Origin: RPQJ01 sp036277615
GTDB lineage: Bacteria > Pseudomonadota > Gammaproteobacteria > Steroidobacterales > Steroidobacteraceae
Assembly (NCBI GenBank): GCA_036277615.1
Contig: DASUMQ010000246.1
Span: forward strand, 1-21,414
Direction: 5' to 3'
Length of the DNA stretch: 21,414 nucleotides
Shown one piece after another: positions 7,815 to 15,905 of the stretch. A program made the translations under genes and the position numbers. The stretch's first letter is position 1, and the number at the start of each line of letters is the position of its first letter. The notes below the pieces were generated by a model. That model ran no database searches, was not told the origin of the DNA, and saw only the letters and a program-made list of their open reading frames with translations.

Positions 7815-7839
7815 TCATTCGCCGATCCGATGCGAATGA
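7815..7839. promoter_or_regulatory. Perfect dyad, candidate operator upstream of the oxidoreductase operon
   Basis: TCATTCGC and GCGAATGA form a perfect 8-bp inverted repeat with a 9-bp spacer (17 bp between half-site centres), about 135 bp before the giant oxidoreductase gene. The spacing is what a dimeric helix-turn-helix regulator would use. The gap 7678-7974 otherwise holds the receptor hairpin and a GC-rich sequence in which I find no convincing -35/-10 pair. Confidence 0.3.
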
Positions 7840-7974
7840 TTCCCGACTGTATTCATCGCCGCTCCTCGCGGCCTCTCCGGCTGCGGCGGGAGCGAAATCC
7901 GGCGCGTAGTCTCCCCGATTGCGTCCGATTCGCACCTGGCGCACGGTTCTGGCCTGCCCTTGTTGGACGCGCAA

Positions 7975-10900
7975 ATGACTGTGAAGTACCCCGGAATTCC
8001 CACGGTGATCCATGGCAATGGCGCGGTGGCGGAGGTCATGGGCCACGTCTGTGGCGGCGTGATCGGCTACCCGATCACCCCGTCGACCGAGATCTCGGAG
8101 CTGTACGAAGCGTTCCGGGCCGGCGGCGGTTGCAACGTCTGGGGCAAGCACCCGTTCTTCTTCGAGCCCGAGGGCGAGCACTCGGCCCAGAGCGGCGCCT
8201 TGGGGGCGGCGCTCACGGGCGGCAAGTACATTTCGAACGCATCCTCGAGCCAGGGCATCCTCTACGGCCTCGAGTCGCACTACGTCACGGTCGGCAAGAA
8301 AGTCGGCGGTTTCGTGCTGCAGGTGGCCGCCCGCGTCGTGTCGCGCCACTCGCTCAACGTGATGGCCGGCCACGACGACGTCTACGCGCTGCTGCAATCG
8401 GGCTACACGATCCTGTTCGGGTCGAACCCGCAGGAGGCCGCCGACCTCGCCGCGATCTCATATAAGGTGAGTGCGCTCTCGCTCGTCCCCGTCGCCAACG
8501 CGATGGACGGCTTCGCGACCAGCCACATGATGAGCGAAGTGTGCATGCCGGAGCCCGGGCTGCTGCACGAGTTCCTCGGCGATCCGGCGGCACGCATCAA
8601 GGCGCCCACCGTCGCGCAGGAAATCCTCTTTGGCGCCCGCGGCCGCGGCTTCCAGCTCGAAGGCTGGCTCGCGCGCCGTCGCGACGACTTCGAGCCCGGT
8701 GCACTCACGGCGCTGGGCGACTACCTGCGCGCACACGCGGACGCGATCGAATCGGACCGCGAAGGCGTGCTCATTCCCGAGACCCTCGACTGGGTGCCGG
8801 AGGAACTGCGCGGCCAGTGGCGCCGCCAGTGGCTCAACGCACACGAAAAAGGCACGCGACAGCGTGTGCCGGCGCTGGTCGACGTGGACAATCCCGGGCT
8901 CACCGGCGGCGTGCAGAACCAGCCCGACTTCCAGGCAGGCTCGGCCGACCACCGTACGCACTTCGTCGCCGAGGTGCCGCGATTCGTGCGCGAGGCGATG
9001 CAGGAATACGGGGCGCTCACTGGCCGCACCTACAAGCCCGTGCAGACATTCATGTGCGACGACGCCGAGTGCGTCGTCGTGGGGCTCGGGTCGGTCACCG
9101 ACGATGCGGAAGCCGTCGCTGCCCACCTGCGCTCGCAGGGCAGCAAGGTCGGCGTCGTCTCGGTGAAGCTGCTGCAGCCGTTCCCGGAAGCGGAACTGGT
9201 GCAGGCGCTCAAGGGCAAGAAGGCCGTCACCGTGCTCGAACGCTCGGAGACGACGGCGCTGACGAGCTTCGTCACGCAGGCGCTGTTCAAGGGCGTCGAG
9301 AACGCCAGCAACGGCATCCGCCACCCCGGCATCCCGGCGCTGCACGCGCTGCCGAAGGTCACGACGGCGATCTTCGGACTCGGCGCGCACGACCTGCAGC
9401 CGCGTCACCTCATCGCTGCGTTCCGGAACATGGAAACGCGCAACGTGCCGCTCGTGTACCTGGGCTCGCAGTTCTTTGCGAAGAACCCGCCGCCGCCGCT
9501 GGCGGCGCTGCAGGCGCGGTTGAAATCCGCGTACCCGGAAACGGAACTGATGGCGCTCGAAACCGAGCCGAACCCGGTGCTGTTGCCGCCGGAGGCGTTC
9601 CGGGTGCGGTTTCACTCGATCGGCGGCTACGGCACGATCGCGACCGGCAAGCTGATCACGGACATCCTCGCGGGCGTGCTCGGGCTGCACTCGAAGGCCG
9701 CGCCCAAGTACGGCTCGGAAAAGAGCGGCGCGCCGACCAACTACTACATCACGCTCAGTCCCGAGCCGGTCAAGCTCACCAACGCCGAGCTCGAGGACGT
9801 GGAGATCGTGATCTCGCCGGACCACAAGGTGTTCGGCCACACCCACCCGCTGCGCGGACTGGTCGAGGGCGGCACGTTCATCCTGCAGTCGAGCCTTTCG
9901 CCGCTCGACACGTGGCGCGAGTTGCCCGAGCCGGCGCGACGCACGTTGCGCGCGAAGAAGATCAAGTTCTTCATCCTCGACGGCTTCGCGGTGGCCAAGC
10001 AGCATGCGCCGACGCCCGAGCTCGAGACACGCATGATGGGGATTGCCTTCATCGGCGCGGTCTGTGGCCACGTCGAGCGCATCAAGGCGGGCGCGTCCGA
10101 GGGCGCGCTGCTCGACAAGATCCGCAGCCAGATCGCAAAGAAGTTCGGCGCCAAGGGTGGCGCGGTGGTCGAAGGCAACCTCGCCGTCATGCGCGACGGG
10201 CTCGCGGCGACGCGCCGCGTCGACTACGAGGCGCCCGAGTTCGTCGCCGTGGACAGCCAGCCGTCGGCCCGCCCGAAGCGCAGCGTCGCAATTTCGGCGG
10301 GCATGTGCCGGGCGGCCGGAGCCTCGCCCGACGGCGGCTTCTTCGACCGCGATTACTACGAGCAGATGATCGCGACACCTTTCCGCGAAGGCAGCATCGC
10401 CGAGGCGCCCGTCCTGCCGGGCACGGGATTGTTCATGCCGGCCGGCACCGCGGCCTGGAAGGACAAGGGCCTGTTCCGGCGCGACGTGCCGCAGTTCGTG
10501 GCCGCCCGTTGCACGGGCTGCATGGAGTGCACGCTCGTCTGCCCGGACGCCGCGATCCCCAATACCGTCCACGACATCCACGACCTGCTGCAGACCGGCA
10601 TTCGCGCCACCGACCTTGCGCAGGCACAGCAGGCCGAGCTGCTCGCCCAGGTGTACCCGCTCACCGAGGCGGTGCGTGCGCTCTACAAGGCGACGCGGGA
10701 ACCTCTCGCGTTGCACGACGCGGTCGCCGACGCCGCCAGGAGCCTCGATGGCGCGAATGCAAGCGTCCGTCGCAACGTGCAGAAGCTCGCGGAGACGTTG
10801 CGTGTATTCCCGGTCGCGCGCACCCGGCCTTTCTTCGATGCGGCCGAGAAGGAACGTCCGGGCAGCGGCGGCCTGTATTCGGTCGCAATCGACCCGTGGA

Positions 10901-12978
10901 AGTGCAGCGGCTGCCTCGAGTGCGTCGACGTCTGTGGCCCCGGTGCGCTCGAGCCGCAGGTGCAGGACGACCACGTGCTCGACGAGCTGCAGGAACGGTT
11001 CGAGTTCCTGAGCCGCACCGCGAACACTCCGCCGCGGTTCGTGCAGGACGCCGTGCGACCCGACGGCGACATCAAGCGCCTGATGCTCGACCGCGCGAAC
11101 TACTACGCAACCACCGGCGGTCATGGCGCGTGCCGCGGCTGCGGCGAAGTCACCGCGATCCGGCTCGTGACGTCGATGAACCACGCGATCCAGACGCGCC
11201 GGCGCAAGGATCACGTGGCCGACCTCGAGCGGCTGGTCGAGCAGCTCGCCGCGCGACGCGCGACGATGCAGGACGACCCCGCAAGGCGGGAGCGCATCGA
11301 GCGCACGCTCGCCACGCTCGAGAAACGCCTGTACCTGCTCGAAAGCGGCCCGACCGGCCAAGGCCCGGCGTCGGCCGTGATCGCGAACGCGACCGGCTGC
11401 AGCAGCGTCTACGCCTCGACGTTCCCGTTCAATCCCTACAACGATCCGTGGGTCAACAGCCTGTTCCAGGACACGCCCGCGGTCGCCAAGGGCCTGTTCG
11501 AGGGCCTCACGGCGAACGCGCTCGAGGACGTCAAGGCGCTGCGCATCGCACGGCTCGAACTTGCGGATGCCTACGACCCCGCGATTCACGATCGCCAGCT
11601 CCGGACGTTCGGCTGGAACGACTTCACGCCGGAGGAACTGTCGCTGCTGCCGACCGCGTTCAGCATCGGCGGCGACGGCGCGACCTACGACATCGGTTTC
11701 GGCGCCCTGTCGCGGCTGCTCACGACGAGCACGCCGATCAAGGTCATGGTGCTGAACACGGGCGTCTACTCGAACACCGGCGGCCAGGCCTCGACCGCGA
11801 GCCTGACGGGCCAGGACTCCGACCTCACACGTTTCGGCGCCGCGCACTCGGGCAAGCAGGAAGACCGCAAGGAGCTCGGCCTGATCGCCGCGTTCCACCC
11901 GAACGTGTTCGTGGTGCAGACCTCGACGGCGCTGCAGGGGCACTTCCTCGGCAACGTCATGGAGTACCTCAACTACACCGCGTCCCCGGCGGTGCTCGAC
12001 ATCTACACGCCCTGCCAGGCCGAGCACGGGATCGCCGATGCCGCCGCGAGTCGCCGCGCGCGCCTCGCGGTCGACAGCCGCATGAACCCGGTTTTCGTGC
12101 ACGACCCGCGCCGCGGCGCGACGCTGCACGACCGGTTCACGCTCGACGGCAACCCGGCGCTCGACCGCGACTGGGCGACGACCACGCTCGCCTACGTCGA
12201 AGACGGGCAGACCAGACTGCTCGAGGTGCCGCTCACGCCGGCCGACTTCGCGCGCGAGGAGACCCGCTTCAAGAAACAGTTCCGCAAGCTGGCCGCGGCG
12301 GCCGAACCGCACGCGGTGCCGATTCACGAGTACGTCGAGCTGCCGGTCGCGGCACGCGCAGGCAAGATGCCGTTCGTCTGGTCGATCGATCCCGTGCAGC
12401 GACTCGAGAAGCTCGAAGTCTCGAACTCCATCGTGCACCTCGTCGAGGAACGCCGTCGCTACTGGCGCACGCTGCAGCACCTTGCCGGGCGCCACGTCGA
12501 GAAGCTCGATGCCGACCACCGCACCGAACTCGCGACGCTCGAGGCGCGGTACGAAGGTGCCGTCGCCGAGCGCGAGGCCTCGCTCGACTCGATCGCGCGC
12601 GCGATGAGCGAAATCGCGGCTGCGTCGAAGGCGCCGCCCGCGGCGCTTTCGGCCGCGCTTGCGCCGTTCGGCGGCGGTGCGACCACGCCTGGACGACCGG
12701 TCAACGGTTCTGCGCCGGCGGTCGCCGCCGCCAACGGTGGGGCGGCGCTCGCACTCAAGACGATCCGCGAAGAGGACGTGGCGCAGTGCGTCAACTGCAA
12801 GACCTGCTACCAGCAGGTGCCGGAGCTGTTCGAGAAGACCACGATCGTGATCGATGGCGTGGCGACCGAGGTCGGCCACATGATCCCGGGCGCGCTCGAG
12901 CGCATCCAGGTGACACCAGAGCTGGTCGCCCGCGTCGACCGCGTGGCCGCGAACTGCGACTCGGAGATCCTGCGGTGA
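7975..12978 (+). CDS. Giant single-chain 2-oxoacid (pyruvate-type):ferredoxin oxidoreductase
   Basis: The 1667-residue protein oxidatively decarboxylates a 2-oxoacid to acyl-CoA, or runs in reverse, using thiamine diphosphate and Fe-S clusters. Domains in order: alpha with GYPITPST (31-38); alpha C-terminal domain from about 366; gamma from about 543 (HSIGGYGTIATG); a ferredoxin part with C846/C849/C852/C856 and C977/C980/C983/C987; beta/TPP with GGHGACRGCGE (C1053, C1056), NATGC (C1142), GGDGATYDIG (D1234), LNTGVYSNTGG (1260-1270) and YTPC (C1347). The four beta-domain Cys match the proximal cluster of one-chain PFOR. Typical PFORs have about 1170-1200 residues. Extra parts here are a 120-residue gap between the two ferredoxin motifs, a coiled-coil insert (about 1070-1122), and a C-terminal helical linker with C1605/C1608/C1611...C1661. 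ATG 7975 is preferred; TTG 7960/7963 are alternatives, and no strong ribosome site is seen. The substrate is unproven. It overlaps the next gene by 4 bp. Confidence 0.93.
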   Translation: MTVKYPGIPTVIHGNGAVAEVMGHVCGGVIGYPITPSTEISELYEAFRAGGGCNVWGKHPFFFEPEGEHSAQSGALGAALTGGKYISNASSSQGILYGLESHYVTVGKKVGGFVLQVAARVVSRHSLNVMAGHDDVYALLQSGYTILFGSNPQEAADLAAISYKVSALSLVPVANAMDGFATSHMMSEVCMPEPGLLHEFLGDPAARIKAPTVAQEILFGARGRGFQLEGWLARRRDDFEPGALTALGDYLRAHADAIESDREGVLIPETLDWVPEELRGQWRRQWLNAHEKGTRQRVPALVDVDNPGLTGGVQNQPDFQAGSADHRTHFVAEVPRFVREAMQEYGALTGRTYKPVQTFMCDDAECVVVGLGSVTDDAEAVAAHLRSQGSKVGVVSVKLLQPFPEAELVQALKGKKAVTVLERSETTALTSFVTQALFKGVENASNGIRHPGIPALHALPKVTTAIFGLGAHDLQPRHLIAAFRNMETRNVPLVYLGSQFFAKNPPPPLAALQARLKSAYPETELMALETEPNPVLLPPEAFRVRFHSIGGYGTIATGKLITDILAGVLGLHSKAAPKYGSEKSGAPTNYYITLSPEPVKLTNAELEDVEIVISPDHKVFGHTHPLRGLVEGGTFILQSSLSPLDTWRELPEPARRTLRAKKIKFFILDGFAVAKQHAPTPELETRMMGIAFIGAVCGHVERIKAGASEGALLDKIRSQIAKKFGAKGGAVVEGNLAVMRDGLAATRRVDYEAPEFVAVDSQPSARPKRSVAISAGMCRAAGASPDGGFFDRDYYEQMIATPFREGSIAEAPVLPGTGLFMPAGTAAWKDKGLFRRDVPQFVAARCTGCMECTLVCPDAAIPNTVHDIHDLLQTGIRATDLAQAQQAELLAQVYPLTEAVRALYKATREPLALHDAVADAARSLDGANASVRRNVQKLAETLRVFPVARTRPFFDAAEKERPGSGGLYSVAIDPWKCSGCLECVDVCGPGALEPQVQDDHVLDELQERFEFLSRTANTPPRFVQDAVRPDGDIKRLMLDRANYYATTGGHGACRGCGEVTAIRLVTSMNHAIQTRRRKDHVADLERLVEQLAARRATMQDDPARRERIERTLATLEKRLYLLESGPTGQGPASAVIANATGCSSVYASTFPFNPYNDPWVNSLFQDTPAVAKGLFEGLTANALEDVKALRIARLELADAYDPAIHDRQLRTFGWNDFTPEELSLLPTAFSIGGDGATYDIGFGALSRLLTTSTPIKVMVLNTGVYSNTGGQASTASLTGQDSDLTRFGAAHSGKQEDRKELGLIAAFHPNVFVVQTSTALQGHFLGNVMEYLNYTASPAVLDIYTPCQAEHGIADAAASRRARLAVDSRMNPVFVHDPRRGATLHDRFTLDGNPALDRDWATTTLAYVEDGQTRLLEVPLTPADFAREETRFKKQFRKLAAAAEPHAVPIHEYVELPVAARAGKMPFVWSIDPVQRLEKLEVSNSIVHLVEERRRYWRTLQHLAGRHVEKLDADHRTELATLEARYEGAVAEREASLDSIARAMSEIAAASKAPPAALSAALAPFGGGATTPGRPVNGSAPAVAAANGGAALALKTIREEDVAQCVNCKTCYQQVPELFEKTTIVIDGVATEVGHMIPGALERIQVTPELVARVDRVAANCDSEILR

Positions 12979-15782
12979 GCAACGCGCCGGAGCTCCGGTC
13001 TGCGGCGGGCGGCCTCGCCGAGCGCGCGCCCGACGGGATCGCTGGCGGCGATGACGATGCGGTGTTCGAGAAGCAGCTTGCGCTGTTGCGCCGCCACCTG
13101 CTGAGCGACCCGCGGTCGTTGCGCAGCGTGTTCGTGGCCGACGGCGTGCAGGCAATCGCGTGGGAGTTCCAGCAGGAAGAACTCGGCGCAACCTTCACGC
13201 AGACGCTCTGGAACCTGCTGTTGCGCGACGACGCGATGAGCACGGTGCTGTTGCGCTTCCTCTGGTTCGTACCGCTCAAGTACAAGCGCCGGTTCATCGC
13301 CGCGCTGGACGCGCACCTCGCCGAGCGCTATCCGATGTTCCGCGGCCTCTCGCAGGGCTGGCCCGGCGAGACCTGCATCCCGCCGTACATCCGACCGCCG
13401 GAACAGCGCTCGCTCGACTTCGAGCTCGTCAACCAGGGCTACCTGGGCTACATGAACCTGGGCTACACGAAGCGCGAGGTCGAGCTCTTCGTCTGGCTCG
13501 AGGTGCTGCGCGACAAGCAGTGCCAGGACCGGCCTTGCGAGATCGGCGTGCTGCTGCAGAACCGCAAGGAGCCGAAGGGAGGCTGCCCGGTCAAGATCCA
13601 CATCCCGGAAATGCTCGACTTGCTGGGACAGGGCAAGTTCCGCCAGGCGCTCGAGCTGATCGAGAGCTGCAACCCGCTGCCGAACGTCACGGGACGCGTC
13701 TGCCCGCAGGAGCTGCAGTGCCAGGGGGTCTGCACTCATACACGAAGGCCGATCGAGATCGGCCAGCTCGAGTGGTTCCTGCCCCAGCACGAGAAGCTCG
13801 TGAACCCGGACGTGGCGGGTCGTTTCGCGCGCGTCGTGAGCCCCTGGGCAAAAGCCGACAAGCCGCCGATCGCGGTCGTGGGCTCGGGGCCGTCAGGCCT
13901 GATCAACGCGTACCTGCTCGCGGCCGAGGGTTTCCCGGTCACCGTGTTCGAGGCGTTCCACGAGCTCGGCGGCGTGCTGCGTTACGGCATCCCCGAGTTC
14001 CGCTTGCCGAACGAGCTGATCGACGACGTGGTGCAGAAGATCACGCTGCTCGGCGGGCGCTTCGTGCGCAACTTCGTGGTCGGCAAGACCGCGACGCTCG
14101 ACGACCTCAAGGCCGCGGGGTTCTGGAAGATCTTCGTCGGCACCGGTGCGGGGCTGCCGACGTTCATGAACGTCCCGGGCGAGCACCTGCTCGGGGTGAT
14201 GTCGGCGAACGAGTTCCTGACGCGCGTCAACCTGATGCGGGCGATCGACGCGCAGTACGAGACGCCGTTGCCCGACACGCGCGGCAAGCAGGTCTTCGTC
14301 ATCGGCGGCGGCAACACCGCGATGGACGCGGCGCGCACGGCACGCCGGCTCGGCGCCGAGGTCACGATCGTCTACCGCCGCACGCTCCGGGAAATGCCCG
14401 CGCGGGTCGAGGAACTGCACCACGCACTCGAGGAAGGCATCACCGTGCGCGAGCTGCGTGCACCGAGCGAGTTCCTCGGCGACGGCAAGACGAACTGGAT
14501 CACCCACGCGGTGCTCGACGTCAACGAACTCGGCCCACCCGACCCCTCGGGCCGGCGCAGTCCGGTGAAGACCGGACAGGTCGAACGCGTCCCGGTCGAC
14601 CTCGTGATCATGGCGCTCGGCAATACGGCCAACCCGATCATGGCCGAGGCCGAGCCCGGGCTGAAGACGACGAAGTGGGGCACGATCTCGCTGGACGAGC
14701 AGGGCTCGCAGAAGACCTCGATCCCCGACGTCTATTCGGGCGGTGACGCCTCGCGCGGCGGATCCACGGCCATTCGTGCGGCGGGTGACGGCCAGGCTGC
14801 CGCGCGCGAAATAGTCGGTGAGATTCCCTTCACGGCCGCAGAGGTCCGCGAGCGCGTCGAGAAGGCGGCCCGCTACACGGAGCTCGGACAGGCCAGCCCG
14901 ACCATCGTCGACAAGACCGAGCTGGCGGGCGGCATCGTCGAGTTCCGGATCCGTGCGCCGCTCGTCGCGCGTGCCGCGCGGGCCGGGCAGTTCGTGCGCG
15001 TGCTCGGCTGGGGCGACGGCGAACTGGTCCCGCTCACGCTCGCCGACTGGGACGCGAAGGCGGGCACGATCGACCTCGTGATCCAGGGCGTCGGCACGAG
15101 CTCCACGCTGATGAACCGGATGGCGGTCGGCGATTCGTTCGCCGGCATCGCCGGGCCGCTCGGCCGCCCGAGCGAAATTCACGAGTACGCCGTGGACGAG
15201 ACGGCCGTGTTCACGGCGGGCGGCGTGGGCCTGCCCCCGGTGTACCCGATCCTGCGCGAGCACCTGCGACGCGGCAATCACTGCACCCTGATCGCGGGGT
15301 TCCGCTCGGCGGGCTTCCTGTTCTGGACCGGTGAGCACGAGCGGATCGGCCTGCTGCAGGGCGAGTTCGGCGACCAGCTCGACGTGATCTACACCTCGAA
15401 CGACGGCAGCTTCGGCCAGCAGGGCTTCGTGACCACCCCACTCGAGGCGATGCTGAAGGACGGTGTGCGCAGCAAGGGGCGCAGGGTCGTCGAGGTGGTC
15501 ACGATCGGCCCGCCGCTGATGATGCGCGCCGTGAGCGACCTCACACGGCCCTATGGCGTGAACACGGTGGCGAGCCTCAACTCGATCATGGTCGACGCGA
15601 CCGGCATGTGCGGCGCCTGCATGGTTCCGGTCACGATCGACGGCAAGCTCGTGCGCAAGCACGCATGCATCGACGGCCCGGAACTCGATGCGCACATCAT
15701 CGACTGGGACAAGTTCCTGCCGCGCTTCAACGCGTTCAAGTCGCAGGAGATTCGCAGTCGCGCGGCGCACGGACTCGGCTAA
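12975..15782 (+). CDS. Fused NfnB-NfnA-like flavoprotein with novel N-terminal domain
   Basis: The start GTG overlaps the preceding stop (GTGA), with GGAG 8 nt upstream, giving 935 residues. Residues 1 to about 180 are an unrecognised, mostly helical domain. Next comes an NfnB/GltD-type Fe-S domain: C183, C188, C204, then GRVC243PQELQC249xxxC253. The flavin/nucleotide fold follows: GSGPSG (303-308), GGGNTAMD (444-451) and GGDASRGG (589-596). From about 638 it is NfnA-like: AGQFV for FAD, GGVGLPP (749-755) for NAD(P), and MVD874ATGMC879GAC882...AC898IDGP for a [2Fe-2S] cluster with Asp plus three Cys. NfnAB links NADH, NADPH and ferredoxin by flavin-based bifurcation. The first of the four expected Cys (C-x2-C-x4-C-x3-C) is Asp180 here, and 12 residues are inserted before C204. 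Probably the electron partner of the upstream oxidoreductase. Confidence 0.9.
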   Translation: MSNAPELRSAAGGLAERAPDGIAGGDDDAVFEKQLALLRRHLLSDPRSLRSVFVADGVQAIAWEFQQEELGATFTQTLWNLLLRDDAMSTVLLRFLWFVPLKYKRRFIAALDAHLAERYPMFRGLSQGWPGETCIPPYIRPPEQRSLDFELVNQGYLGYMNLGYTKREVELFVWLEVLRDKQCQDRPCEIGVLLQNRKEPKGGCPVKIHIPEMLDLLGQGKFRQALELIESCNPLPNVTGRVCPQELQCQGVCTHTRRPIEIGQLEWFLPQHEKLVNPDVAGRFARVVSPWAKADKPPIAVVGSGPSGLINAYLLAAEGFPVTVFEAFHELGGVLRYGIPEFRLPNELIDDVVQKITLLGGRFVRNFVVGKTATLDDLKAAGFWKIFVGTGAGLPTFMNVPGEHLLGVMSANEFLTRVNLMRAIDAQYETPLPDTRGKQVFVIGGGNTAMDAARTARRLGAEVTIVYRRTLREMPARVEELHHALEEGITVRELRAPSEFLGDGKTNWITHAVLDVNELGPPDPSGRRSPVKTGQVERVPVDLVIMALGNTANPIMAEAEPGLKTTKWGTISLDEQGSQKTSIPDVYSGGDASRGGSTAIRAAGDGQAAAREIVGEIPFTAAEVRERVEKAARYTELGQASPTIVDKTELAGGIVEFRIRAPLVARAARAGQFVRVLGWGDGELVPLTLADWDAKAGTIDLVIQGVGTSSTLMNRMAVGDSFAGIAGPLGRPSEIHEYAVDETAVFTAGGVGLPPVYPILREHLRRGNHCTLIAGFRSAGFLFWTGEHERIGLLQGEFGDQLDVIYTSNDGSFGQQGFVTTPLEAMLKDGVRSKGRRVVEVVTIGPPLMMRAVSDLTRPYGVNTVASLNSIMVDATGMCGACMVPVTIDGKLVRKHACIDGPELDAHIIDWDKFLPRFNAFKSQEIRSRAAHGLG

Positions 15783-15831
15783 GCGCGCCGGCCCGCCTCC
15801 GGCCGTCGCCCGATTATTGCTGCCATGCGTC

Positions 15832-15859
15832 TTGACCGGGGCGACCCTGCCGGCATAGA
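15832..15859 (+). promoter_or_regulatory. Candidate sigma-70 promoter for the DUF4440-like gene
   Basis: TTGACC (15832-15837, five of six matches to the -35 consensus) is followed after 16 bp by CATAGA (15854-15859, a weak -10). A start about 7 nt downstream would leave a short leader carrying the strong GGAGG site. The rest of the 123-bp gap after the flavoprotein gene has only a weak 5-bp hairpin (15787-15803). Confidence 0.3.
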
Positions 15860-15893
15860 CCTGCCGTTCAGCGCGACGGGCTGCAATACAAGG

Positions 15894-15898
15894 GGAGG
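15894..15898 (+). promoter_or_regulatory. Ribosome binding site deciding the DUF4440-like start
   Basis: GGAGG within AAGGGGAGGT lies 7 nt before ATG 15906, the ideal distance. It is too close (1 nt) to the in-frame ATG at 15900. The in-frame ATG at 15825 lies upstream of the candidate promoter. Confidence 0.65.
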
Positions 15899-15905
15899 TA
15901 TGCGC

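Noticed and set aside
6352..8397. Minus-strand open frame of 681 codons across the TonB receptor end and the following gap
   Set aside because: Antisense shadow. The receptor has complete plug and barrel motifs on the plus strand, and the frame spans the receptor hairpin.
8541..12974. Plus-strand open frame continuing into the fused flavoprotein gene, as if one 2400-residue protein
   Set aside because: The part before 12975 is an out-of-frame, Arg/Ala-rich translation of the oxidoreductase gene. Only the sequence after GTG 12975 has motifs.
8458..13191. Minus-strand open frame of about 1577 codons opposite the giant oxidoreductase
   Set aside because: It mirrors the codon bias of the real gene, is extremely rich in Arg, Ala and His, and shows no domain. 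All oxidoreductase motifs are on the plus strand.
15787..15803. Possible terminator after the fused flavoprotein gene
   Set aside because: The stem is only 5 bp with a 7-nt loop and no T-run, so it is too weak to call.
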